A stretch of DNA of 64,000 nucleotides from Pseudactinotalea sp. HY158 (lineage in GTDB: Bacteria; Actinomycetota; Actinomycetes; Actinomycetales; Beutenbergiaceae), in assembly GCF_009660225.1 (NCBI RefSeq), contig NZ_CP045920.1, positions 1,798,001-1,862,000 of the forward strand, in the 5' to 3' direction. Below the pieces are notes generated by a model. The model made no database searches, was not told the DNA's origin, and was given only the letters and a program-made list of their open reading frames with translations. This document shows, piece by piece, positions 1-8,732 of the stretch; positions within the stretch are counted from its first letter, which is position 1; every line of letters starts with the position of its first letter. Position numbers and translations under genes: made by a program.

Positions 1-1799
1 TCGTCGACGATCGACCAGCCCGCCAACGGAGTCAACGCGGCGTCCACCCGTTCCACCTGAGCTGCGAAGATGGGGTTGCGCTCGAGCAGGTCGCGGGCCA
101 TGCCCCACCACTGCGGGCCCATCCCTGTGAACAGCCAGACGAGCGTCGACCCGGCAGCGCCACCGGTCACCAGGTCGGCGTGCGGGGAACCTTGGGACAG
201 AGCATCCAGGGCCGCCCGGGTCGACTCGAGATCTCCCACGAGCACCGCCGCCCGAGACTGCGGGTGCAGTGCCCGGTGGTGGACACGGGCGGCGGCGATC
301 TGGTCTGCCGCGGCGCCACTCGTGAGCATCCGCGCATCCTGGGTAGCCAGGGCGGACAGGGCACCGTTGCTCCGGGCAGCCAGTGGCAGGATCGGTGTGA
401 TGCCACGACTGGCCGGTGACCGCTCAGCGTCCCCGTCAACCTGTGCTGGGTCGGGGGCCTCCTGCAGGATCAAGTGCGCGTTGGTCCCACCGAACCCGAA
501 CGAGTTGACTGCTGCGAACCCGACACCGTCCGACACCGGCAACGCACACGACTTGGTAGGGATCCGCAGCCTCAGGTCCTCCAGGTCGATCTTCGGGTTG
601 AGCTCGGTGAGGTGAAGGTGGGCCGGGACTTCCCTGTGGCGCAGCACCAGTGCTGCCTTGATCAGGCCTGCCACACCGGCTGCTGCCTCGGTGTGTCCGA
701 TATTGGACTTGACGGACGCGATCATGCAGGCGCTGCGCGGATCACGCCCCCGGCCGTAGACGTCCCCGATCGCGTTCGCCTCAATCGGGTCTCCCACCGG
801 GGTGCCGGTGCCGTGCGCCTCCACGTAGCCCACCGCGTCCCGGTCGATGCCGGAGACCGCCAGCGCGTGTTTCATGGCCTTCTTCTGACTCGTGCCGTTG
901 GGGACGGTGATGCCGTTGGTGCGCCCGTCCTGGTTCACGGCCGACCCACGGATGATCGCGTAGATGCGGCGGCCGGATCCGATTGCGACCGAGAGAGGTT
1001 CGAGTAGGACGACACCACAGCCCTCGGCTCGCACGTAGCCGTCCGCCTCCGCGTGGAACGGACGCGACCGGCTGGTCGGCGACAGGAAGCCTCCCTGGGA
1101 CGCCGCGATCGTGAAGTTAGGCGCCAACATCAGGTTCACCCCGCCGGCGATGGCCATGGTGCTCTCGCCCGTGAGTAGCGACTGACAGGCCAGGTGTACG
1201 GCGACCAGCGACGAGGAGCACGCGGTGTCGACGGTCATGCTGGGCCCGGTCAGGTCGAACGCGTGGGAGATGCGGTTGGAGAACATCGTCATCACGACAC
1301 CGGTCGCGGTGTGGGCACGCAACAGCCCGCGCGACCCAGTGGCACCGGAGAACTGCAGCTGGCTGTAGTCCAGCGTGAAACCGCCGACGAACACGCCGGT
1401 CCGCGAACCGGCGAGCGTGTCCACGGGAGTTCCTGAGTCCTCGATGGCCTCGTAGGCCACCTCCATCAGGAAGCGATGTTGGGGATCAACGAAATCCGCC
1501 TCGCGGGGGCTGATCCCGAAGAACTGGGCGTCCCACTCGGACACGTTCTGTTCGAGGAAGCCCCCCCGCTGAACCCGCGAGTGCCCTGGCCCGAGATCCG
1601 GGTCATAGAACTTTCGCGCCGACCAGCGATCCGCAGGAATGTCGACGATCCCATCCCTGCCACGGCGCAATAGATCCCAGTAGGAGTCAGTGTCGTGGAC
1701 ACCTCCGGGAAAGCGACATCCGATCCCGACGATGGCGACCGCTTCCGCCCACTCCGAGGGCATCACAGACCGTGCACTTGCCTCTGAATTCGATAACAT
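1..1799 (-). CDS. Type I polyketide synthase, N-terminal KS-AT part (3' end outside window)
   Basis: The gene reads leftwards and runs off the left edge, so only about the first 599 residues are present. A complete ketosynthase comes first: nucleophile Cys194 in DTACSSS, His329 in HGTGT and His369 in KSNIGH have the usual C/H/H spacing of 135 and 40. From about residue 550 an acyltransferase domain begins with FTGMGPQWW, a form common in mycobacterial-type synthases. Such enzymes extend acyl chains by decarboxylative condensation; extender unit, later domains and product cannot be read here. The start is the ATG preceded by GGAGG at 5-nt spacing. Codon 2 is TTA, very rare at this GC content. 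The neighbours are a transposon remnant and a tRNA gene, so the gene is probably on acquired DNA. Confidence 0.9.
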   Translation of the reverse strand, partial: MLSNSEASARSVMPSEWAEAVAIVGIGCRFPGGVHDTDSYWDLLRRGRDGIVDIPADRWSARKFYDPDLGPGHSRVQRGGFLEQNVSEWDAQFFGISPREADFVDPQHRFLMEVAYEAIEDSGTPVDTLAGSRTGVFVGGFTLDYSQLQFSGATGSRGLLRAHTATGVVMTMFSNRISHAFDLTGPSMTVDTACSSSLVAVHLACQSLLTGESTMAIAGGVNLMLAPNFTIAASQGGFLSPTSRSRPFHAEADGYVRAEGCGVVLLEPLSVAIGSGRRIYAIIRGSAVNQDGRTNGITVPNGTSQKKAMKHALAVSGIDRDAVGYVEAHGTGTPVGDPIEANAIGDVYGRGRDPRSACMIASVKSNIGHTEAAAGVAGLIKAALVLRHREVPAHLHLTELNPKIDLEDLRLRIPTKSCALPVSDGVGFAAVNSFGFGGTNAHLILQEAPDPAQVDGDAERSPASRGITPILPLAARSNGALSALATQDARMLTSGAAADQIAAARVHHRALHPQSRAAVLVGDLESTRAALDALSQGSPHADLVTGGAAGSTLVWLFTGMGPQWWGMARDLLERNPIFAAQVERVDAALTPLAGWSIVD

Positions 1800-2011
1800 T
1801 GAATCCTCCAGCCTCCGAGATGTCGCGGAGTCACGGGCGGCGATGCCAGTTCCCCATGAGGCTACCAGGTATGTGTCAAGAACCATCGAGTTTTGCCCAT
1901 AGGTGGTCCTAGGGCCCGCCCGGTGGCGGTCAAGAGTCCTGTCTGGTGTTGGCGGCCACGTCCGTTGAGGACGAAGGCGTCGTTCTCGGTGAGGATGTAT
2001 CGGGTTGAGGG

Positions 2012-2044
2012 AAGGCCCCACCGGAGGGTTGCCGGTGGGGCCTT
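2012..2044 (-). terminator. Strong hairpin downstream of the transposon ATPase remnant
   Basis: Perfect 13-bp inverted repeat (aaggccccaccgg / ccggtggggcctt) with a 7-nt loop, 42 nt after the stop codon of the ATPase remnant. It is symmetric and could act on both strands. The rest of 1800-2086 holds no recognisable gene; a 63-codon frame at 1862-2053 on the minus strand has no recognisable product and overlaps the hairpin. Confidence 0.7.
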
Positions 2045-2086
2045 GATGGTCACGCTGTCGTGATGGTCCTCATGTCGTCGCGGCGG

Positions 2087-2362
2087 CTATTCGGCGGTGA
2101 CCTCGGTGACGGCGGCGCGTGCGGCTGATTCGCCGACGACGGCGTTACCGGCAGAGGCGGCGCCGAGTGCTTGGACGGCGAGGTTGTTGACTGCTCGGCG
2201 GGTGCCGCGTCCTACTTGGCGGATCAGGGTGGTGGCGTCATCGGAGAAGATCGGGTCCAAGCGGCCGGCCAGTGCGAGGTGATGAGCGAGGTAGCTCTTC
2301 GTCTCGGTCTGGGTCATCAAGGTCAGGGCGTATCGCAGCGCGATGCGTTGGTCCAGGTGTCA
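2087..2362 (-). pseudogene. Remnant of an ExeA/TnsC-like transposon ATPase (C-terminal end)
   Basis: About 90 codons match the C-terminal end of the AAA ATPase that accompanies some DDE transposases: HLDQRIALR, then LAHHLALAGR, then FSDDATTLIRQ, a GTRRAVNNLAVQAL segment and a final ARAAVTEVTAE. The frame is closed by a stop just upstream. A neighbouring frame at about 2370-2420 may continue the match (GQLLSRQPLRRL), which suggests a frameshift. The Walker A and B part and the partner transposase are absent. I read it as a decayed insertion element next to the tRNA-Pro gene. The only ORF-sized start is a TTG at 2320, which is not a natural gene start. Confidence 0.6.
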
Positions 2363-2383
2363 GGCGTCGCAGTGGTTGTCGGC

Positions 2384-2848
2384 TCAGCAACTGGCCGCCC
2401 TCGCCGGCAACCCGACCCTGGCCCGGCATCCGGTCGCTACTGATGCAGCATTGATTCTGGGGCTGCGCACACCAGGGGCACGGACGGTCCCGGCCCGGGC
2501 GGGCCTGCGAATGCTGTCGAAGCGGTCGCCGCACCGCGATGCCGACCCGTCGGTGGTGGCCTGCCTGGTCCCGCTCGTCGCTTCGCTGCGGGCTGGAACC
2601 CAGTACTCCCACCATTTCCCCGGCCCCTTCACACCGAGCCCGGTCAGGATGTCTCGGATCCGCTGGCCAGTGGGTAGATCATCATCCATGCACGTCATGT
2701 GTGCGGGATTTTCCGAGAGTGTCCGATGGCGTCTGCTCGGGCCGCCAAAGATGGCGTCCAAGTTGGCGTCCAGGGGGCCTGGCGGGGTGTTGAAGGGGTC
2801 CGGGGTGGACAGTGCCCCAGTGTCCTTAAACCGCGTCTTTGCAGGCAT
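2384..2848 (-). CDS. Hypothetical protein next to tRNA-Pro
   Basis: A 154-codon open frame begins 18 nt after the 3' end of the tRNA-Pro gene on the same strand. I do not recognise the product. It has no signal peptide or membrane segment; it begins MPAKTRFKDTG and contains an aromatic patch around residues 78-83 (GKWWEYW). The C-terminal half is rich in Arg, Ala and Ser and looks like out-of-frame sequence, and it ends just upstream of the transposon ATPase remnant. It could be the stump of an integrated element gene or a chance frame. Confidence 0.3.
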   Translation of the reverse strand: MPAKTRFKDTGALSTPDPFNTPPGPLDANLDAIFGGPSRRHRTLSENPAHMTCMDDDLPTGQRIRDILTGLGVKGPGKWWEYWVPARSEATSGTRQATTDGSASRCGDRFDSIRRPARAGTVRAPGVRSPRINAASVATGCRARVGLPARAASC

Positions 2849-2865
2849 TCTCTGCCTCTTTCACA

Positions 2866-2942
<77 letters not shown>

Positions 2943-3172
2943 TTCAACCGTGATGAGACTACCGCACGCCCGGCGCCAACCGGTAATCCGCGCGGCCCCG
3001 CGGGTGAGACGCACGCCACACCGCCTCACCGTGCCCATGCCGCGCGCCCGTCGAGCGCAGTGCCCGCCGCCCGAAGCAGCCCGACGCGAGTTGAACGGCG
3101 CGCGCGAACCGCGGCGGCCGTCGTCCATAATCCTCTCGCCTTCCCCTACACCGAGACCTACGCTGGATACTC

Positions 3173-5128
3173 GTGCGTGACTTCCCTCCCGAGACCACGG
3201 CCTTCACGGCGGGCTCGACCCAACACCCCGACACGCGCTCCCCCGTCCGCTTCCTGCTGTGGCTGCTGCGGGAGCAGGGCTCGGTGCTCTGGTGGACGAT
3301 CCTGCTCGCCACCCTGTTCGCCCTGCCCGCCGCGGTCGCGCCGTGGGCCCTCGGCAACGTCATCGACTCGGGGATCACGGCTCGCGACACCGGCGCCGTG
3401 CTGCTGTGGATCGGCGTGCTCGCCGTCGTCACCCTCGCCGGCGCGCTGACCGGCGGGATCTGGCACATCGCGCAGGTGCGGTCGTGGCTCATCGCCTCGT
3501 TCGGCACGATCGGGCTCGTCACGAACAAGTCGACCGAACTCGGGCACGTGCTGCATCGGCGCACACCCACGGGCGAGGTGCTCTCGGTCGCGGGTTCCGA
3601 TGCCGACCAGTTCGCGGCGTTCCTCGAGGTGACGACCCGCGCGATCGCGAACGCGCTCACCTACCTCGTGGTCGCAGCGATCGTGCTCACGACGAACGTC
3701 CGCCTCGGGGTCATCGTGCTGCTCGTGGCGCCGCTGCTCGTGGCCGTCACGGGCCCGATCCTGCGCCCGCTACAGCGTTCCCAGGCGCAGGAGCGCTCCC
3801 GCACGTCCGAGCTCACCTCGATGGCCACGGACATCGTGGCCGGCCTGCGGATCCTGCGCGGGGTCGGCGGGGAGGCCACGTTCGGGCGGAACTACGCAGT
3901 TCAGTCGCAGCGCGCCCGCGGCGCCGGCGTGCGCGCGGGGGTCTGGGGCGCGGTGGTCGAGGCCGCCGGCGTGCTGCTCTCGGGCCTGTTCGTGGTCGCG
4001 CTCATGTACCTGGGCGTGCGCGCCGTGCACGCGGGCGAGCTGAGCATCGGCGGCCTCGTCGCGTTCCTCGGCTACGCGCTCTTCCTCCTCCAACCCATCC
4101 GCGTGTTCTTCGAGTTCGTGCAGAAGTTCGTGCGCTCCCTCGTCTCCGCCGAGAAGGCGATCAACATCTTCGCCCACGGCTCGCCCTGGCCGGGCGATCG
4201 GAACAGGCGTATGGACGACGCCGCTCCCCTTCTCGATGAGGCCTCCGGCGCGCGGCTCGCGCCGGGGCTGCTGACGATGGTCGTCTCGGCCGACCCGGAC
4301 GAGGCCGCGGCGCTGGCCGACCGGTTCGGGCGCTACCTGCCGGCGGAGGCCGAACCCACCTCGCTCGACGCCGGCGAGGACCTCACGGGCCGGGCCGCGA
4401 GGACCGCCCGCCGGGCGAACGCGCGCCGGCGGCGGGCGGCGGCCGAACACGACCACGCCCGGGCGCACGCCCCCTGGGGGGTCCGGCTCGGCGACGTGGA
4501 CCTGGCGGAGGCGTCGATCGAGCAGGTGCGGGCCGCGATCCTGGTGAGCGACACAGGATCGACCGTGTTCGCCGGCACCCTCCAGCAGGCCCTCGATCCG
4601 ACCGGGCGACTCACACGCGAGCAGGCCGAGGACGCGCTGGCGGCCGCGGCCGGCGAGGACGTCTACGACGCGACCCCGGGTGGCTGGCAGGGCCGGCTGG
4701 ATGAGCGTGGCCGTGGCCTCTCGGGCGGGCAGCGCCAGCGGCTCGTGCTCGCCCGGGCCCTCGCCGCGGACGCGCCGATCCTCGTGCTGGTCGAGCCGAC
4801 CTCGGCGGTGGACGCCCACACCGAGGCGGTCATCGCCGACCGCCTTCCCGCGGCGCGGGCCGGACGCACGACCGCCGTCATGACCGTCTCTCCGCTGCTG
4901 CTGCGCCACGCCGACGAGGTCCAACTCCTCGCCGGCGGGCGGATCGTCGAGCGGGGAACGCACGCGGACCTGTTCGCGACCAGCCCCCGGTACCGGGCCG
5001 TGGTCATGCGCGGCTCCGACGAACTCGACGGTGCGGCAGGCTCCGGCCCGGGATCGCCTCGCGCGGGCCGGCCGAGCTCAACGGTCCCGGATGTGGGCGG
5101 CGGGCAGTGCGGAGGCCGCGATGACTGA
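3173..5128 (+). CDS. ABC exporter half-transporter with degenerate ATP-binding motifs (subunit 1)
   Basis: 651 residues: membrane domain (six hydrophobic segments within residues 35-330) followed by a nucleotide-binding domain. The signature LSGGQ (516-520) is canonical. The Walker A position (about 365-380, GLLTMVVSADPDEAAA) has no glycines or lysine, and the Walker B Asp is Val540 (ILVLVEP, Glu541 kept). A basic insert (about 408-434) sits in the domain. It cannot make a normal ATP site alone; it should pair with the next gene, whose Walker A/B are intact and whose signature is degenerate. The two overlap by 8 nt. The substrate is unknown. The GTG at 3173 is the best start; no strong ribosome-binding site is seen. 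Confidence 0.85.
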   Translation: MRDFPPETTAFTAGSTQHPDTRSPVRFLLWLLREQGSVLWWTILLATLFALPAAVAPWALGNVIDSGITARDTGAVLLWIGVLAVVTLAGALTGGIWHIAQVRSWLIASFGTIGLVTNKSTELGHVLHRRTPTGEVLSVAGSDADQFAAFLEVTTRAIANALTYLVVAAIVLTTNVRLGVIVLLVAPLLVAVTGPILRPLQRSQAQERSRTSELTSMATDIVAGLRILRGVGGEATFGRNYAVQSQRARGAGVRAGVWGAVVEAAGVLLSGLFVVALMYLGVRAVHAGELSIGGLVAFLGYALFLLQPIRVFFEFVQKFVRSLVSAEKAINIFAHGSPWPGDRNRRMDDAAPLLDEASGARLAPGLLTMVVSADPDEAAALADRFGRYLPAEAEPTSLDAGEDLTGRAARTARRANARRRRAAAEHDHARAHAPWGVRLGDVDLAEASIEQVRAAILVSDTGSTVFAGTLQQALDPTGRLTREQAEDALAAAAGEDVYDATPGGWQGRLDERGRGLSGGQRQRLVLARALAADAPILVLVEPTSAVDAHTEAVIADRLPAARAGRTTAVMTVSPLLLRHADEVQLLAGGRIVERGTHADLFATSPRYRAVVMRGSDELDGAAGSGPGSPRAGRPSSTVPDVGGGQCGGRDD

Positions 5129-7097
5129 GCCGAGTGCAGTGCGCGATGCGCTCTCGAACGACCTGCGCGCGGACTCCGCGCGCACCTGGCTGGCCGCGGC
5201 CGACCCCGCCCCCGCCACGGACCGACCGGTCACCGGCGCGCCCGCGGAACCGGGCGCCGTCCGTAATCCACGCGCCCGGTGGCGCGCCTACCAGGCGCGG
5301 CACGCAGCCCGGCGGCGGCGCGCCCAGGAGCATCGGGCCCGCGCCTTCGATCCGGACAAGGGCCTGCCGGTGGCTACGAGCGGCCAGGTCGTCTCGTTCC
5401 TGGGCGGGCTGTTCTCGTCGCGGAAGGCGATCGTGGCGGGCCTCGTGCTCGCCAACGCCGCCGCTGCGGCCACGGCCCTCGCCGTCCCGAAGCTGTTGGG
5501 CGACCTCGTGAACACGACGACGGTCGCGGGCGGAGCAGGCGAGGATTCGGCGGTGCTGCGCCTCGTCGCGATCGTCACGGTGCTGCTCGTGCTGCAGACG
5601 GCGCTCACGTTCACGGCGCGGGCGGTCGCGGCGATGCTCGGCCAGGACGTGCTCGCCCAGGCGCGCGAGTACGTGATCCGGTCGGTGCTGCGGCTGCCGC
5701 TGGGAACGGTCGAATCGGCCTCGACCGGCGACCTGGTCACGCGGGTGACCCGCGACGTCAATTCGATGAGCGCCACGGTGCGCTGGGCGCTGCCGGAGGG
5801 CATCATCGCCGTGATCACCGTCGCGCTGACGATGGTCGCGATGGTGATCAACTCCTGGCTGCTGGCGCTGCCCTCGCTCGTGCTCGCCGGGCTCGCGACC
5901 CTGCAGGTGCGCCGGTACCTCCGCGAGGCGCCGACGGCGTACCTGTACGAGGGGGCCACCTATTCCCGGATCAACACCACCCTGACCGAGACCGTCGAGG
6001 GGGCCCGGACCCTCGAGGCGCTGCGCCTGGGCCGGCGGCGGCGTCGTCATGGCCGGGAGGATCTCGAGACCTCCGGGCAGGCCGAGCGATACGGACTCTC
6101 GCTGCGGGTCGTGCTGCTGACGGTCATGGACACGGCCTTCTCGTTGCCGCGGGTGATCACGCTGGCGATCGGCGCGTGGGCATACTTCGAGGGCCGGCTC
6201 GACCTCGGGCAGATCACCACGGGGATGCTGTACGTGGAAGCGTTCTACGGGCCCTTCGACCGGCTCGTGGTCACGATCGACAACCTGCAGGTGGGGATCG
6301 CCTCGACCACCCGGCTCCTCGGGCTGGCCTCCGTGCCGCCGGACCGTCAGGCGGGCGACGCGCTGCCGCTCGACCGGCAGCTGGCGGGGACGGGTCTGCG
6401 GTACGCCTATCGCGAGGGTGAGGACGTGCTCCACGGCATCGACCTGAACCTGCGGACCGGGGAGCGGCTCGCGATCGTCGGCCCCTCGGGCTCCGGGAAG
6501 TCGACGCTGGGCCGGCTGCTCTCCGGGATCCACGGTCCCCGGGCCGGATCGGTGCAGGTCGGCGGGGCGGATCTCATCCAGCTCCCGCTCGAGCGGCTGC
6601 GCCGAGAGGTCGCCCTCGTGACGCAGGAGCACCACGTGTTCCGCGGCACGGTCCGCGACAACGTCGTGCTGGCCCGGGAGGGCGCGGGCGACGACGCCGT
6701 TATTGCGGCGCTGGCGACCGTGGATGCGTGGCGCTGGGTGCAGGCGCTTCCCGGCGGGCTCGACACCGTGCTCGGCTCGGGATCCCAGGCGCTCACGCCC
6801 GCGCAGTCCCAGCAGATCGCGCTCGCCCGGCTCATTCTCGCCGACCCGCACACCCTCGTGCTCGACGAGGCCACCTCGCTCATCGATCCGCGCACGGCCC
6901 GGCACCTCGAGGGGTCCATGAACGCCCTGCTCGACGGCCGAACCGTCGTGGCGATCGCCCACCGGTTGCACACCGCGCACGACGCGGACCGGATCGCCGT
7001 GGTGCAGGAGGGTCGGATCGTCGAACTCGGTTCGCATGAGGAGCTCATGGGCGCGGGCGGCGAATACGCGGCGTTGTGGCGGGCGTGGACCTCGTGA
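5121..7097 (+). CDS. ABC exporter half-transporter with intact Walker motifs (subunit 2)
   Basis: 658 residues. An unusually long, Ala/Arg-rich cytoplasmic N-terminus (about 1-90) precedes the six-helix membrane domain (about 95-370) and the ATPase domain. Walker A GPSGSGKST (Lys460) and Walker B LVLDE (Asp582, Glu583) are canonical, whereas the signature is LTPAQ (558-562) instead of LSGGQ. Its Walker motifs face the good signature of subunit 1, giving one working and one degenerate site, as in heterodimeric exporters such as TM287/288 and BmrCD. The start ATG overlaps the end of subunit 1 by 8 nt, indicating translational coupling. The exported compound is not evident from neighbours. Confidence 0.9.
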   Translation: MTEPSAVRDALSNDLRADSARTWLAAADPAPATDRPVTGAPAEPGAVRNPRARWRAYQARHAARRRRAQEHRARAFDPDKGLPVATSGQVVSFLGGLFSSRKAIVAGLVLANAAAAATALAVPKLLGDLVNTTTVAGGAGEDSAVLRLVAIVTVLLVLQTALTFTARAVAAMLGQDVLAQAREYVIRSVLRLPLGTVESASTGDLVTRVTRDVNSMSATVRWALPEGIIAVITVALTMVAMVINSWLLALPSLVLAGLATLQVRRYLREAPTAYLYEGATYSRINTTLTETVEGARTLEALRLGRRRRRHGREDLETSGQAERYGLSLRVVLLTVMDTAFSLPRVITLAIGAWAYFEGRLDLGQITTGMLYVEAFYGPFDRLVVTIDNLQVGIASTTRLLGLASVPPDRQAGDALPLDRQLAGTGLRYAYREGEDVLHGIDLNLRTGERLAIVGPSGSGKSTLGRLLSGIHGPRAGSVQVGGADLIQLPLERLRREVALVTQEHHVFRGTVRDNVVLAREGAGDDAVIAALATVDAWRWVQALPGGLDTVLGSGSQALTPAQSQQIALARLILADPHTLVLDEATSLIDPRTARHLEGSMNALLDGRTVVAIAHRLHTAHDADRIAVVQEGRIVELGSHEELMGAGGEYAALWRAWTS

Positions 7098-7220
7098 GCC
7101 GTTCCGGTGCAGGGGTGTGATCGGCCTCGCGGCCGGCCTCTTCCGTCGACGTGGGCACGTCGCGGTGGGGAGGTCGACCGCGTCGCCGGTGGCCGTTATG
7201 TCGCAGGACATCGGTGGCGG

Positions 7221-8021
7221 CTACTCCCCCGCGACGAGGCGGTTTTGTTTGGTGATGGTCTCGATCGGGGTGCCGTGGCCGGTGGTGAGGCCTTGGCCGC
7301 GGACGGCGAACCAGCCTCCGATTCCCTCGATCCAGACGCGTCCGACCCAGCGGGTCGCGAGTTCGGGGGTCACGGTGGCCTGGGAGGTGTAGGTGTGGGT
7401 GATCGTGTGCTGCGGGTAGGCCTGGCCCGGGTCGGTCGTGGTGACCGGGTCGGTGTCGTCGCCGAAGTCCCATACGTACTGGACGGGTTCGACCTCGAGC
7501 ACGACACGGCGATCGAGCAGGGTCGTGGAGAAGCGCTGAACCGTCGGTTCGGTGTAGAAGATCGTGTACATCCCCACCAGCACCTGGCCACCGGCGGGCT
7601 GGACGTGGATCGGTGACGGCTCGATCGTGAACGTCGCCAGTTCGATTCGTGCCAGCACCGCAGCGACGATGTCGATCGGCTCCTCCGGTGGGCCCGCGGC
7701 CCACGGGTCGTCCGAGTTCAGCTCGAACTCGATCCCGCAGTACAACCGGTCCCCCAGACTCGAACACTGCGACAACCACCGATCCGCATCCACCGGATCG
7801 CCCGGCTCATCCACCGCAGCACCACCAGGCTCCCACTCGGGCGCACCGCCGTTCCCAGATCGAGGATCTTGAGGCTTTGGATGTGGGGCGCCGCCCGGGT
7901 CGCCGAGGCCGACATTTGCGGTATCTCCGTCAACGTTCGCTTCAAACGGATTGTCGAGATCTCCGTCCGGAATTAGTGTGCCCATGGCCAATGCGATGGC
8001 GATCAGACCGACTGTCTTCAT
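7221..8021 (-). CDS. Secreted PKD-domain protein, cassette copy A
   Basis: 266 residues with an N-terminal hydrophobic segment (about 4-17) that looks like an export signal. After a variable, acidic, Gly/Pro-rich stretch (about 20-55) comes a conserved part with a Cys pair (CSSLGDRLYC) and a PKD-like beta-sandwich motif (YVWDFGDDTD... then TITHTYTS). PKD domains act in extracellular protein or polysaccharide contacts; the function here is unknown. ATGA overlap with the lipoprotein gene upstream (stop 8018-8020) makes a two-gene operon. The last 621 bp are almost identical to copy B, while the 5' part is unrelated in sequence and lower in GC. Confidence 0.8.
   Translation of the reverse strand: MKTVGLIAIALAMGTLIPDGDLDNPFEANVDGDTANVGLGDPGGAPHPKPQDPRSGNGGAPEWEPGGAAVDEPGDPVDADRWLSQCSSLGDRLYCGIEFELNSDDPWAAGPPEEPIDIVAAVLARIELATFTIEPSPIHVQPAGGQVLVGMYTIFYTEPTVQRFSTTLLDRRVVLEVEPVQYVWDFGDDTDPVTTTDPGQAYPQHTITHTYTSQATVTPELATRWVGRVWIEGIGGWFAVRGQGLTTGHGTPIETITKQNRLVAGE
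7231..7851 (-). repeat. Direct repeat R2, copy A (PKD gene 3' part)
   Basis: 621 bp that recur at 8743-9363 with only about half a dozen mismatches (offset 1512). The block covers the conserved two thirds of the PKD-protein gene. Identity stops abruptly at both ends. Together with repeat R1 it brackets a divergent core. Confidence 0.9.
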
Positions 8022-8650
8022 TGGGCATCAATTCCTGAAAAGTAGCCAATTGCTCTCCAGTCGTCAAAATGTTGCATGATGATCCTGGCGTCCTGCTGGC
8101 TTAACGCTTTTACGGACGATTCGAGACCGCTCTCGGAGTACACGGTGCCGGCTGAGACCTCGATGTCGAGTGTTACTTCGTATGCCAAATCGTCGATGGT
8201 CCGCTTCGCGGTCAGGTGTCGAGGAGTCGCGATCAATCCTGTAAGCCATTGGCCGGCGTCGTAGCGCGCGGAAAATTGGCTCGCAGTCTTGGTGCAAAAA
8301 TCACAACTTGTATGGCCCATGGCGAGAAAGCTTTCGACGTCTCCGGTCGACGCCGCATAGTTGTACAGGTCGAAGAAGTATTCGGCTGCGGCGATGGCGC
8401 CCTTCTTGCCGGTGTCTTCCATCGCGGCGGGTCGTTCCGGTTTGGGAAGCGGACTCGGTTCGGTTACCGGCTCCTCGCTGGGCGTCGTCTGCTCGGTCGT
8501 CGGTGGCTCCGTCGTCGTCGGGCCTGCCGTGTCTGTGGTCGGCGGGCCGGCCGACGGCTCGTCGCCGCCCGAGCAGCCCGTCACCAGCATGGTCCCCGCG
8601 AGGATCGTCGCCGCGATCCCCGTTCGTCTGCTCCCGACTCTGGTCAGCAT
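8018..8650 (-). CDS. DUF6318 lipoprotein, cassette copy A
   Basis: 210 residues. Signal peptide with lipobox ending VTGC (Cys26 lipidated), then a Thr/Pro/Glu-rich linker (about 30-75) and a DUF6318-type domain containing CDFC (a likely disulfide or metal pair) and a TIDDLAYEV segment shared with copy B. It should be anchored on the outer face of the membrane. Function unknown. The start is the ATG of MLTRVGSR; longer frames upstream lack a signal. The N-terminal 90 residues are near-identical to copy B, while the domain itself is only about half identical. It precedes and overlaps the PKD gene. Confidence 0.8.
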   Translation of the reverse strand: MLTRVGSRRTGIAATILAGTMLVTGCSGGDEPSAGPPTTDTAGPTTTEPPTTEQTTPSEEPVTEPSPLPKPERPAAMEDTGKKGAIAAAEYFFDLYNYAASTGDVESFLAMGHTSCDFCTKTASQFSARYDAGQWLTGLIATPRHLTAKRTIDDLAYEVTLDIEVSAGTVYSESGLESSVKALSQQDARIIMQHFDDWRAIGYFSGIDAQ

Positions 8651-8666
8651 CACCCCACGGTAGACA
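8380..8666 (-). repeat. Direct repeat R1, copy A (lipoprotein gene 5' part)
   Basis: 287 bp that recur at 9901-10187 (offset 1521) at roughly 95% identity. It spans the upstream region, signal peptide and Thr/Pro linker of the lipoprotein gene. Confidence 0.85.
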
Positions 8667-8732
8667 CTCGGGGTCGATCTCGCAGCCACCCCGGCTGCCC
8701 TGTGGACAGCTTGGCCCCGATCAGTGCGAGCG

